From the NCBI GenBank assembly GCA_031430595.1, contig JANPBU010000010.1, forward strand, positions 1 through 64,000: DNA of 64,000 bases, read 5' to 3'. Under the pieces are notes generated by a model. It was given only the letters and a program-made list of their open reading frames with translations. It was not told the DNA's origin and ran no database searches. The DNA is from JANNBN01 sp031430595 (GTDB taxonomy: Bacteria > Actinomycetota > Acidimicrobiia > Acidimicrobiales > JANYDT01). How positions within the stretch are numbered: position 1 is the stretch's first letter; each line of letters opens with the position of its first letter. A program made the translations under genes and the position numbers. Below, piece after piece: positions 1 through 8,493 of this stretch.

Positions 1-2
1 GC

Positions 3-119
3 CTCGCGAACCGCAAAACACGAGCCCTATTCCATATGCTCCACAACGAACAGAACTACCTCACACAACCCGAACGCCAACAACAAAAAAACAACGAAAA
101 CCTACTCAAAACCGCTTGA
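3..119 (+). CDS. 3' end of a probable IS110-like transposase (partial)
   Basis: An open frame enters from the left edge and ends at TGA 117-119 after 38 visible codons. The peptide starts with a basic stretch (LANRKTRALFHMLHNEQNYL) and ends in a Gln/Asn-rich tail. The helix with alternating basic and hydrophobic residues, and the sequence just after the stop (CTTGACA followed by CATAGG), remind me of the C-terminal end and downstream flank of actinobacterial IS110-family transposases. That family call is recall-based inference. No catalytic residues lie inside the window, so this could be another protein. Confidence 0.4.
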   Translation, partial: LANRKTRALFHMLHNEQNYLTQPERQQQKNNENLLKTA

Positions 120-414
120 CAAAATCATAGGAACACCCCCCTCCAGCCATTGGTTCGGAGTACGTCGAAAGACTATGCGAACTTCCGGTCGCTGGTCACC
201 AATTCCATCGGAGCAGCACTAGTCACACAAATGACTGTCACGGGCCAAACGCTGTTATTCCGTTGGGGATGGCACCGATTTGCCGCATGCCAGGCTAATG
301 ATCAAGAACAGTATTAGGTGGTTCCCCGGCAATGGGGCCAGTCGAACAATCAGTGACCTACCGACGATCCGAAGCAACTCAGGCCTATGCGCAGGTGGCT
401 GATACCTTGATGAA
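120..414. other. Intergenic stretch between the transposase end and the desaturase
   Basis: About 295 bases with no reading frame that I can support. The first 30 bases probably belong to the 3' flank of the mobile-element gene. The rest should contain the desaturase promoter, but I see no clear -35/-10 pair or inverted repeat. A long minus-strand frame crosses this stretch and runs into the desaturase, but it is a shadow of that gene. Confidence 0.4.
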
Positions 415-744
415 GTGAGCGAATCTTCAGTTTTGGACCTCGACGTCATTATTGATCTGACGAGCCGTCCGAACGAGGCCAGCAAGCGCCTTGTGGTGGC
501 AGGTGTTCCCCAAGAACTTCGAGCCTGGGCCAGCAGGGAAAAAATTGGCGCATCAAACACCAGCAAGGGCTTTACGGCAACATTCAGCGCCGTTGCGGCC
601 TGGGCTGCGGCCGTTGCATTGGGTTCGGTGTTGCCGTCGCCTCTTGGTCTAGTTGTCGGCTGGGTCATCATTTTCTTCGTCTTATTTCGAGTACAAAACC
701 TGCTGCACGAAGCGGCGCATCGAGGAGTTTTCGTTTCGACGTAG
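415..744 (+). pseudogene. Fatty-acid desaturase, 5' part (ends at in-frame TAG)
   Basis: This is the N-terminal 109 residues of a membrane fatty-acid desaturase-type di-iron protein. GTG at 415 is the first usable start. A hydrophobic pair of segments spans about residues 58-98, followed by the first histidine box HEAAH (HxxxH) near residue 99. Nine codons later the frame hits TAG at 742-744. The same frame then continues without interruption to 1431 and supplies the second and third histidine boxes. Family knowledge: all three boxes are needed to bind the two irons, so this fragment alone cannot be active. Either the gene is inactivated, the stop is read through, or a base is wrong. Confidence 0.75.
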
Positions 745-1431
745 GCAAACGATGTCACCAACGCTGTCGTCGGCGCAGTCTTTTTTGCCCCGGGTGCCGC
801 ATACCGCGCTAATCACTTCGTGCATCACGGCTACACCCGTACCGACGGAAAAGACCCTGAACGTTTTTACGAGATGGTGAAAAGCAAGGCCATGCTCATC
901 TTCACGGTCATTGCCGGGGGGTTTGCGTTTTCACTCACCATGATCGCCGGAACCTTGCAGTGTCTCCTTGGTTCGCATCCGTCTTGGGTGACATCGGATC
1001 GGGTTGCAAGAAACGTGCGTTGGCAGGGTTTTGCATCATTGGCCATTTCAGTGCTTGGGGTCGTTGGCCTGGTCCTCAGTGGTCTCACTCCGTGGCTCGT
1101 GCGATGGTGGCTAGCCCCGGTCGCCGTGTTTCTGTGTGGCCCGTTTACCTGGATGACCTTTTTCGAACATTCCGGCGCCGAACGTGACGCTCAAATTCTG
1201 GTTTCATCGGGAACCGTGCGGTCGAATCGATTCTTTTCGTGGGTCATTTTGAACGGGAACTTTCACCTTGCGCACCATGTGATGCCGACCACATCCTGGT
1301 GGAATCTTCCTGCCCTCGACCGGGAAATCCGTGACCTTGAAGCAACCGCAACGGCGGACTATTCAGCGACGCTTCACACCGGCTTCTTCGCATTCCACCA
1401 ACAGCTCTGGAAAAAGTTGCCCTGGCTGTAG
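745..1431 (+). pseudogene. Fatty-acid desaturase, 3' part (second and third histidine boxes)
   Basis: This is the in-frame continuation of the upstream fragment after TAG 742-744. It carries HFVHH (box 2, HxxHH) just around 811-825, two or three membrane segments (about 890-970 and 1030-1140), and HLAHH (box 3) near 1264. The only start codon available for independent translation, GTG 820, falls inside box 2 and would drop its first histidine. That argues strongly for one broken gene and not two genes. The likely role was acyl-chain desaturation or hydroxylation in the membrane. Full reading frame including the stop would be about 338 codons, short to normal for the family. Confidence 0.75.
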
Positions 1432-1479
1432 CCTGAAATACACAGACATACCGCATCTCTGCGCCAAGATACTGGCAAC

Positions 1480-2655
1480 ATGATTTTTGGTCGCTGTGCA
1501 TTGCTGTTGCTTGTCACCCTGGCGGTCCCTTCCTCAAAGCCAGGACCCTCTACTTCGTCAAGTTCGACCAACTCAGCAAGTTCGACCAACTCAGCGCGTT
1601 CGGCTACTTCGTCAACCTCGTCGGTTCCGCCAAGTTCCCGTCTCATACCGGAATATTTGATTCCGAATGAGCAGGGTCTGCGACGAGTTCGACTGTCCAT
1701 CTCGGCAAACTACGCGCAAGCTTCAGGGGTCGTAGATCCGATTTCAGTCTCGTTCGCCTGCTCATCTGCGCGCTTATTTGGCTACATCGTTAAACCTGTA
1801 GAGCCAAAGCCAGCCGAGAATCCGTTGTCGTTCGTGTTGATGAAAGACGACGGGCCCCTCATCTTGACCTTTGAAGTTCGGCCCAGATCGGCATGCCAGG
1901 TTAGGGTGCTCGGCGAAGTCGTGGATCAAATTCGGGTCAACGGGCTGCCGGTTAGAACAGCGGTTGTTGGCGAGCTTTATCGACAAACGATCACCAAAGT
2001 CGCTATGGATACCGATGCAGTTATCGAGATCGACGCAACCCCGAGCGCTGAGCCTGCTAGTTCTGCCGACGTAGTTGAAGTTGCAACGCCACCCAGCGAC
2101 GCTCGTTCGGTTCCGTACGTGCACGTTTTCCGCACTGCACCCGACGAGTCGATTCGAATTCGGACGCGAGACTGCGGTAGCCAATCATCCACCGGAACTC
2201 GATCCACCTCACAAACGTTTACCGGAAGCTTTCAAGAGTCCGGCGAACGATTCGAACGGCTGGATTCAGTGTGTACTTATGAAATCAGTGGTGTCGGGTT
2301 TGATCTCACTCAACGCCTTGTTGTGTTGCTCAATGGTTCTGAGCCCCCGTTGACTTCCGTCGGCGCGACCGCTTCGCTGACCCTCGGACCCCTCGACCAC
2401 AAAAACCTCAAGGTATTCCTACGTCCGAAATCGACCGAGCTATTCGCCGGGCAACGAGCTCCAGCCACCACCCGTGTGCCAGCAACGACGGTGCCACCAA
2501 CGACGGTGCCACCAAGCTCGGCAGGGCCAACGACGGTTCCACCACCGACTGTCAAACCGGGCGCTACCCGTCCCCCTACGACGCGTGCCACACCTCCCCG
2601 ACCAGCCACCACTCGCCCAGTGCCCCGAACCACCGTAAAACCGGCAGGTGTCTGA
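1480..2655 (+). CDS. Secreted or surface Thr/Pro-rich hypothetical protein
   Basis: 391 residues, not recognised. The N-terminus has a short hydrophobic core (residues 6-16, CALLLLVTLAV) typical of a signal peptide, followed by a Ser/Thr linker. The middle (about 60-320) is a mixed beta-rich domain with a few cysteines. The last 70 residues are a low-complexity tail of repeated TTVPP-type motifs, as in wall-spanning or O-glycosylated tails of actinobacterial surface proteins. An 18-bp unit is tandemly repeated at 1561-1596 and about 15-bp units near 2477-2510, both keeping the frame. It follows the broken desaturase by 48 bases on the same strand; no functional link is evident. Confidence 0.7.
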   Translation: MIFGRCALLLLVTLAVPSSKPGPSTSSSSTNSASSTNSARSATSSTSSVPPSSRLIPEYLIPNEQGLRRVRLSISANYAQASGVVDPISVSFACSSARLFGYIVKPVEPKPAENPLSFVLMKDDGPLILTFEVRPRSACQVRVLGEVVDQIRVNGLPVRTAVVGELYRQTITKVAMDTDAVIEIDATPSAEPASSADVVEVATPPSDARSVPYVHVFRTAPDESIRIRTRDCGSQSSTGTRSTSQTFTGSFQESGERFERLDSVCTYEISGVGFDLTQRLVVLLNGSEPPLTSVGATASLTLGPLDHKNLKVFLRPKSTELFAGQRAPATTRVPATTVPPTTVPPSSAGPTTVPPPTVKPGATRPPTTRATPPRPATTRPVPRTTVKPAGV

Positions 2656-2720
2656 GGCTAGGTACCGGCGGACCCGACTTCACACCACTGCAGCACTACT
2701 TTACACTGTTAAGTGATTAT

Positions 2721-2736
2721 ACGAACATATGTTCGT
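2721..2736. promoter_or_regulatory. Perfect LexA-type SOS box
   Basis: The 16-bp perfect palindrome ACGAACATATGTTCGT contains CGAAC-N4-GTTCG, the LexA operator core known from mycobacteria and Bacillus. It lies about 50-125 bp before the possible starts of the HNH endonuclease gene. In Mycobacterium tuberculosis several 13E12-repeat (DUF222/HNH) genes are LexA-controlled, which fits this placement. SOS control here is inferred. Confidence 0.75.
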
Positions 2737-2782
2737 AGCTACGTGGTAGGGTGTGTATGGGATCTGCGGCTATCGGTGAGCA

Positions 2783-2872
2783 GTGGGGGTGGCGAATTCG
2801 TCGTTGCGGGCCGTACTTGATGCGTTCACTGCCGGTGCGACGGTTTCGTGTGGCGAGTTGGTGGTCTTGGCC
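2783..2872 (+). other. Out-of-frame N-terminal coding of the DUF222/HNH gene
   Basis: Starting at GTG 2783 this frame encodes about 30 residues (SLRAVLDAFTAG followed by a Gly-Glu-Leu stretch). That resembles the usual N-terminal helix of DUF222 proteins. From about 2870 the family-like sequence (ETQDLADMV and onward) continues one frame over. A single base gain or loss between about 2866 and 2878 would join the two. In its own frame this reading continues to 3043 with Trp/Arg-rich sequence of no family resemblance. Confidence 0.5.
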
Positions 2873-4110
2873 CGGAGACGCAGGATTTGGCTGACATGGT
2901 GTGTACGCTTATGGTCGGTGGGTTCGCAGGGTCTGGCCGGTTTCGTGATGATGGTCATATTGATATGGGGTCGTGGTTGGCGCAACACACGAACGCCCGC
3001 GAAGCGGAAGGTTTGGTTCGCCGGGAACAACTGCACTTGTTGACGTTGCTTCCTTTGTTCGGCGAAGCGCTGGTTTCGGGGTTTGTTGGTGTGGCCCAGT
3101 TACGTTTGCTTACTAAGGCGGTTACTCAGGAACGCGAACATTTGGCGGTTCGTGACGAGGCGGTGTTGACGAAGTGGGCGAAAGAGTTGCCGGTTCAGAT
3201 GTTTGGTCAGGTTGTTGCCCGGTGGGTTGGGTTGTGTGATGACGAGCTGAACGACCCTGAGTCTGGTGATGAACGCTTACAGGCGAAACGGTCAGTACAA
3301 CTCCACGTGCTTCCTGATGGTACGTGGCGGTTGTCTGGGGTTCTTGACCCAGTGGGTGGTGAAACGGTTCGGGCGGCGATTGAGGCTGCCATGCCAAAAC
3401 CGTGTGAGGGTGACACGCGTACGCTGCCTCAACGACGCCATGATGCCCTGGTTGATGCGTGTGCGGAATCGTTACGAAACGCTGATCGTGCGTTTGTTGG
3501 TGGTGAACGACCAAACGTCACTATTCACGTTGAAGCAGCCACAGGGCTTTCGTCCACACCACAACTCTTTTACCTGTCGGGTGTCACCCAGGACATGGTC
3601 ATGTGCGACGCGAACGTCACGACGGTTTGGTTGGATACGACGGGTCAACCGTTCGACGTAGAAACACCAACATCGGATATTCCGTTAAGGAACCGCAAAG
3701 CAGTTGTGGCCCGTGACCGTTGCTGCCGTTACCCGGGGTGTGGGCGACCGTCAAGGTGGACAGAAATTCACCACATAAAGCACCGCGAGCACGGCGGAAC
3801 CCACGAAATCGGGAACCTGGTCACGTTGTGCCGGTTTCATCACCGCCAAGTCCACAAACAGCGTCTCAAACTGTTCTGGCAGTCTGAGACGAACACGCTC
3901 ACCATCGAATGGCCCAACGGCGTCACCATCAACTCACCACCACTACCAACCGCCACGGCCCGATCGACTTTGAAGACCCGACCAGGCCGCTTTAACCCCG
4001 CTCAGACGTGTGCGGGGTTAGAAGCGTGGTGGCGGGGTCGGTCAAAGCGCGAGTTACTTTGGGTGATCGGCGAAAGCATGGGGCTGTTCCCGCCAAACTC
4101 CGACATTTAA
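2848..4110 (+). CDS. DUF222/HNH endonuclease (13E12 repeat-type)
   Basis: 420 residues if translated from GTG 2848. The N-terminal two-thirds match the helical DUF222 region (RFRDDGHIDMGSWLAQ near residues 32-47). The C-terminus carries an HNH nuclease: CCRYPGCGRPSRW near residue 291, then IHHIKHREHGG and LVTLCRFHHRQVH, giving the Cys pairs for zinc and the His-Asn-His triad. This family is common in multiple copies in actinobacteria and is often called 13E12 repeat protein; its biological role is unsettled. The normal N-terminal helix lies upstream in another frame, so the gene is either frameshifted or uses a late start. A LexA-type box sits upstream. Confidence 0.75.
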   Translation: MWRVGGLGPETQDLADMVCTLMVGGFAGSGRFRDDGHIDMGSWLAQHTNAREAEGLVRREQLHLLTLLPLFGEALVSGFVGVAQLRLLTKAVTQEREHLAVRDEAVLTKWAKELPVQMFGQVVARWVGLCDDELNDPESGDERLQAKRSVQLHVLPDGTWRLSGVLDPVGGETVRAAIEAAMPKPCEGDTRTLPQRRHDALVDACAESLRNADRAFVGGERPNVTIHVEAATGLSSTPQLFYLSGVTQDMVMCDANVTTVWLDTTGQPFDVETPTSDIPLRNRKAVVARDRCCRYPGCGRPSRWTEIHHIKHREHGGTHEIGNLVTLCRFHHRQVHKQRLKLFWQSETNTLTIEWPNGVTINSPPLPTATARSTLKTRPGRFNPAQTCAGLEAWWRGRSKRELLWVIGESMGLFPPNSDI

Positions 4111-4272
4111 CCTAACGAACCGTACAGACGTATTTTTACTGACGGTCTTCTTCTTCATGCCGCAGCATTTGGTGCGGATTCTGAACCCCTCGACGCCATC
4201 TTGCGAATCAACCAAGACGGAATGCAACCGAGCCAGGAACAGCTCAAAACCACGTAAGACCGGCCAGATTGT

Positions 4273-5820
4273 CTAGGCAGAGGCCGGTGTCGGTGGAGGT
4301 ACTGGCAACGGTGTTGTCAGAGGCACTGTCGTTGGGAGTGTCGGCGGTGGAAGCGTTGTTGTGGTTGGTGCTGGTCGGGGTTGCTCGACGTAGGGAGGTG
4401 CAGGTGTCACCGGAAACCGAGGGTCGACTGACCCGTCGGGCGTCCATCGAAACGACCACATATACGGTAACCATGCATATGGTGTGATCATCCAGTCATA
4501 GAACGACACACCAATGGAGCCAACCTCGCGCGACGCCTGCAGAAAACCCGAGAACTCATTGAGCGTTAGTCGTGCCCCGCCGAGGCCCCCAATGACTTGC
4601 ACCGGCAAATCTGGACGCCCAACGTTTGCTCGCAGTCGGTTGACATTGTCAATCGTGTACCGGTACCCATCACGCCAACCTGAATCAGCAGCACGATCAG
4701 TCCAGTACGCCTGGATCATCCAGATGTCATAAAACGGCGCAATCTCCTTATACGGAAACGGGCCACCCCACCAGAGCGCGTTAGCCTTCGCTTGGCCGTT
4801 TGGAAGCGGCCAATAGTTTGGGGAACCGTCAAGCAACGTGGTCGCCACGATGTTGTTTCCGATAGCCCGGCCCGGCAGTAGCGCCCGCAGACTTTGGCTG
4901 TATTGCAACAACCTAGCGTTACGTTCGGCGACGTTTACTACCCCGCTACGTTCCTCGATATCAATGTTGATTCCGTCCACATCGAGGTTCGCCAATGCCA
5001 CCGTCTTGCGCAAATCGGTGTTCACATCCTGGAAGAACGGCAGGTACCAAACCACGACATACATGCCGAGTTGATGCGCCCGATCAATGATCGCGATGAG
5101 GCGTTCCGGCTCAAGCACATCAGGAGACGTACTCCAATGTGCAGCTTGGATGTAGATCGTTTGGATGCCCTGAGCCGCCATTGCATCAACCGTCGCGGCA
5201 CTAACCGGGGGGTTAGCTTTCCCGGACCAACGTTGCGTCCAGTCAAACCGGTCAACCCACGTGCCGACGCCACGGTATGGGTCGATCGTTGCCGCGGTCG
5301 CTCGTGTTGGTGGGTTAGCCGGAGCGGGGACAGCTGCCGCCGGCAACGTGGTCGTCGGCCCCGGCCGGGTCGTTGTCGTCGTCGCCGCTACGGTCGACCC
5401 AACGGGTACGGGGGCGACGGTTCCCGGAATCACCGTGGTCACCGGGTCAGTAGGAAGCGGAACCGGCGCAACCGTAGTTGCGGGGTTCGTTGTTGCAACC
5501 GTGGTCACTGCGACCGTCACCTTCGGCCGAGTCGTGGTCGTTTTCTTCTTTTTCTTGCCTTTGGGCTTGACGGCGGTCGTCGTTGCGCGCTTTTTAATCT
5601 TGCGCGACTTCGTCGACGACACAACCTTTTTCGGTTGTGTCACGCTCGGGGCGACGGCCACCGGATGGGCATCGGCCAGTGGATGGGCATCAGCCAGTGG
5701 AGCCAAAAGCCCACCGACCGCCACCACGAACGCCACCAGCAAACCGGCAATCACAACAGTCGGGGAAGAACGCTCTCGGCTCAGTCGGTTCAGTCGATTC
5801 GGTCGATTCATGCGCACCAC
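4273..5820 (-). CDS. Secreted TIM-barrel (glycoside-hydrolase-like) protein
   Basis: 515 residues. The N-terminus is basic, then a membrane or signal segment covers about residues 22-45. Residues 55-185 are a Lys-rich and Thr/Pro-rich linker. The folded part (about 186-455) has a repeating pattern of beta strands and helices with VVWYLPFF and DGINIDIEE, typical of glycoside-hydrolase-like TIM barrels in which an acidic cluster follows strand 4. A Pro/Thr tail ends the protein. It probably acts outside the membrane on a wall or surface glycan, but substrate and activity are unknown. An 18-bp tandem duplication at 5663-5698 repeats the segment HPLADA. It lies 69 bases downstream of typA on the same strand. 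Confidence 0.65.
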   Translation of the reverse strand: MVRMNRPNRLNRLSRERSSPTVVIAGLLVAFVVAVGGLLAPLADAHPLADAHPVAVAPSVTQPKKVVSSTKSRKIKKRATTTAVKPKGKKKKKTTTTRPKVTVAVTTVATTNPATTVAPVPLPTDPVTTVIPGTVAPVPVGSTVAATTTTTRPGPTTTLPAAAVPAPANPPTRATAATIDPYRGVGTWVDRFDWTQRWSGKANPPVSAATVDAMAAQGIQTIYIQAAHWSTSPDVLEPERLIAIIDRAHQLGMYVVVWYLPFFQDVNTDLRKTVALANLDVDGINIDIEERSGVVNVAERNARLLQYSQSLRALLPGRAIGNNIVATTLLDGSPNYWPLPNGQAKANALWWGGPFPYKEIAPFYDIWMIQAYWTDRAADSGWRDGYRYTIDNVNRLRANVGRPDLPVQVIGGLGGARLTLNEFSGFLQASREVGSIGVSFYDWMITPYAWLPYMWSFRWTPDGSVDPRFPVTPAPPYVEQPRPAPTTTTLPPPTLPTTVPLTTPLPVPPPTPASA

Positions 5821-5889
5821 CGTACTGAGACGCTAAGAAGTGCTCGTGACCATCATGTGATGATCCCGTGAACACGACTCAACAAAATG

Positions 5890-7809
5890 CTATCCCTTGC
5901 GGGAATCGCGTCGGCGATCTTCTTCTTTCAAGGCCTTTTTACGAATACGAATCGCAGTAGGGGTTACTTCGACCAACTCGTCAGGGCCAATCCACTCGAT
6001 TGACCGTTCGAGCGTCATTTCTCGCTTCGGAGCAAGTTTGACGATCTCGTCATGAGAGTGAGTACGAATATTTGTGAGTTTCTTTTCACGACAAATATTG
6101 ACGAGCATTTCTTCGTTTCGAGCGTTCTCGCCGATGATCATGCCCTCATAGGTCTGTTCGCCTGGATCAATGAAATACGTTCCACGGCTCTGCAAGTTGT
6201 CCATGGCATATTCCGTCGAGGGGCCCATGCGATCGGAAACCATGGCTCCGCCGAGACGATGAGGAAGCTCACCAACCCAAGGTACGTAGCCTTCATGCCG
6301 CTGATGCACAAGCGCAGTTCCGCGGGTTTGCGTGAGTAACTCGTTTCGCAAACCAAGTAGCCCGCGTGACGGGCAATCGAACCTAACGATTGTTCGACCG
6401 TTGTCTCCGGGGCGCATATCGGCCATTTGACCCTTACGAGGCGCGAATGCCTGCGTAACAGCACCCACGTACTCATCCGGAACGTCGACCGTCACTTCCT
6501 CGTACGGTTCATGCTTTTTGCCATCGATCTCTTTAGTGATGACCTCAGGGCGACTGACCTGCAGTTCATAACCCTCCCGACGCATCGACTCAATGAGTAC
6601 TGCCAATTGGAGTTCACCTCGACCGGCAACCTCGATCACTTCGGGCGAAGCCGTATCGGTCAGGCGAATACTCACGTTGCCAAGAATTTCGCGGTTCAGG
6701 CGATCACGAAGATGGCGTGACGTCAAAAACTTCGACTCTTTTGCCTTTCCAGCCATTGGCGAAGTGTTCACACCAAAGGTCATCCGCAGAACAGGCTCAT
6801 CAACTTCGAGACGTTCCAGCGGAACAGGGTCGATAGGTGACGCAAGCGTGTCACCGATGTTGATTTCTGGGAACCCAGCAACAATAAACAGGTCGCCAGC
6901 CAAAATTTCGTCTGTTTCGACTCGCTTTAGACCGTCTACCGAGTAAATGGTGCCCGGCTTACGCTTTAATACCCCACCCGGAACGGACGTATTCGGCGTA
7001 GCTTGGCAAAGAGCGATTTGCTCGCCTGCTCGAAGGCGACCCTGTTGAACCCGTCCGACACCCAAACGACCAAGGTATTCGCTTGCGTCGAGGTTATTCA
7101 CAATGGCCTGCAGCGGTGCATCTGGGTCGCCATCAGGCGCAGGGATTGTTTTGACTATTGCTTCAAACAACGCCGTGAGGTCTTCACCGGCACCAGGCAT
7201 ACCTACACCACTTACTGATCGACCCTCACGGGCAACCGCCGAAACGACCGGAAAATCAAGGTGGTCAAGGTCAAGACCAGCAGCCTCGGTCAAGTCGAGA
7301 AACAAATGCTCAATTTCTTCGAGAACTTCCTCGGGACGAGCGTCTTGGCGGTCGACCTTATTGATGACGACGACTACGGGAAGTTTTCGGGCGAGAGCCT
7401 TTGACAGTACGTAGCGCGTTTGCGGAAGCGGCCCTTCGGCGGCGTCGACCAGAAGCAAAATGCCGTCAACAATCGCCAAACCGCGCTCTACCTCGCCACC
7501 GAAGTCGGCGTGCCCAGGAGTATCGACGATGTTGATTTTGTAGTGACCCCAACGAACGGAAGCCTGTTTCGCGAAAATAGTGATGCCGCGTTCACGTTCC
7601 TGATCGTTTGAGTCCATGACCCTGTCGACCTGCTCGCCGCGGGTGGACATTGCGCCAGTTGAACGCAACATTGAGTCAACCAACGTTGTTTTTCCGTGGT
7701 CGACGTGGGCAACAATAGCAATGTTGCGAAGTTCAGGGATGGCATCAGCAGCTCGCAATTCAACCCCGGCAGGGGCCTCGCGGCCGCTCGCCAAGGGCGA
7801 AGCAGACAT
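5890..7809 (-). CDS. typA: Ribosome-associated translational GTPase TypA/BipA
   Basis: 639 residues, about the usual 600-640. The GTPase domain has G1 AHVDHGKTT, G2 RERGITI, G3 DTPGHADFGG and G4 NKVD within roughly residues 30-170. EF-G-like domains II, III and V follow, with GLLGLRNELLTQTRG near residue 470. TypA binds the 70S ribosome in the same site as EF-G and helps assembly and translation under stress or cold. The C-terminal extension is Lys/Arg-rich. The N-terminal 20 residues before ELRNIAIVAHV are variable, so a later start is possible. Confidence 0.97.
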   Translation of the reverse strand: MSASPLASGREAPAGVELRAADAIPELRNIAIVAHVDHGKTTLVDSMLRSTGAMSTRGEQVDRVMDSNDQERERGITIFAKQASVRWGHYKINIVDTPGHADFGGEVERGLAIVDGILLLVDAAEGPLPQTRYVLSKALARKLPVVVVINKVDRQDARPEEVLEEIEHLFLDLTEAAGLDLDHLDFPVVSAVAREGRSVSGVGMPGAGEDLTALFEAIVKTIPAPDGDPDAPLQAIVNNLDASEYLGRLGVGRVQQGRLRAGEQIALCQATPNTSVPGGVLKRKPGTIYSVDGLKRVETDEILAGDLFIVAGFPEINIGDTLASPIDPVPLERLEVDEPVLRMTFGVNTSPMAGKAKESKFLTSRHLRDRLNREILGNVSIRLTDTASPEVIEVAGRGELQLAVLIESMRREGYELQVSRPEVITKEIDGKKHEPYEEVTVDVPDEYVGAVTQAFAPRKGQMADMRPGDNGRTIVRFDCPSRGLLGLRNELLTQTRGTALVHQRHEGYVPWVGELPHRLGGAMVSDRMGPSTEYAMDNLQSRGTYFIDPGEQTYEGMIIGENARNEEMLVNICREKKLTNIRTHSHDEIVKLAPKREMTLERSIEWIGPDELVEVTPTAIRIRKKALKEEDRRRDSRKG

Positions 7810-7876
7810 GGTTTCAGATCACAATCGGTTTGTATTACATGGTTCGGACGTGAGGATTCACGGCCGAGAACAACGA

Positions 7877-8071
7877 TCAAACAGCTTCAGACTCCGTTTG
7901 ATCGTCAGAATATTCTTCGTCCTCATCGTCGAGAACTCGGGCCAGACACCACGAGACGCATGACTCATCGGCGGCGGCCCCGCATTCGAGGCAAGCCTCG
8001 CCAATGTTGGAATCAGTAGATCGCTTGAGGGCTCTCGCCTCTTCAAAGCGTCGATGACGACCCTTCTTCAC
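7877..8071 (-). CDS. Small acidic protein with a CxxC pair
   Basis: 64 residues. A basic N-terminus (MKKGRHRRFEEARALKR) is followed by CLECGAAADESC and a second Cys, then a highly acidic tail. The Cys arrangement suggests a small zinc-binding ribbon or knuckle. I recall similar short proteins in actinobacterial genomes but cannot name a family. It ends 67 bases before typA on the same strand and may be cotranscribed with it. The marked charge split and Cys pair make a chance reading frame unlikely. Confidence 0.6.
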   Translation of the reverse strand: MKKGRHRRFEEARALKRSTDSNIGEACLECGAAADESCVSWCLARVLDDEDEEYSDDQTESEAV

Positions 8072-8249
8072 GTACTGCTCCCAACGTCTCGTGTCATTTC
8101 ATAAGGTGCGGGCGCAAATTGTAGTGCGCCTACAGGGAGTAACGGTGCCACTTCACTCGGAATAGACACTTGTCACACTTTGACAATCGGCCACAAACCC
8201 GCCAGTCGACCGGAGCGCAGTTTGCCTCCACCCCAAGTATCGTCGAAGC

Positions 8250-8474
8250 ATGAGTGATTCCCTCGACATTCCAGCCATGCTTGAACGTTTCCGTGAACGA
8301 GCCAAGGCGGTGCGAAATCGGCCTATGCCGCCAGTTGAAGGGGCAGAGCGCAAACGTATTACCGACCGAGCCCAGGTTGATTTTATGGATTTCGCCATCA
8401 TTGGTGACGCTGAAGGAACGATCGAAGACGGCATTTTGGTGCTTCGTATCGACTTGCGCCCGTCGTCCAAGTAG
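8250..8474 (+). CDS. Small hypothetical protein
   Basis: 74 residues, not recognised. The N-terminal half is an amphipathic helix rich in Arg and Glu (LERFRERAKAVRNRP). The C-terminal half looks like a small beta hairpin (DFAIIGDAEGTIEDG, then LVLRIDLR). ATG 8250 is the first start in frame. It ends 19 bases before the next gene on the same strand, suggesting coupling with the serine hydrolase. Frame-consistent codon use supports it over the long overlapping frame in register 1. Confidence 0.65.
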   Translation: MSDSLDIPAMLERFRERAKAVRNRPMPPVEGAERKRITDRAQVDFMDFAIIGDAEGTIEDGILVLRIDLRPSSK

Positions 8475-8493
8475 CCGAAAAGGACTCCGACCG

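Noticed and set aside
255..761. Long minus-strand frame opposite the desaturase.
   Set aside because: It overlaps the histidine-box coding strand, has no recognisable domain, and is explained by codon bias of the plus-strand gene.
4111..4257. The frame of the HNH gene stays open for 48 codons after its stop (to TAA 4255-4257).
   Set aside because: The extension has no resemblance to DUF222 or HNH sequence and no start codon that makes a convincing gene; a chance open stretch or decayed remnant is likelier than readthrough.
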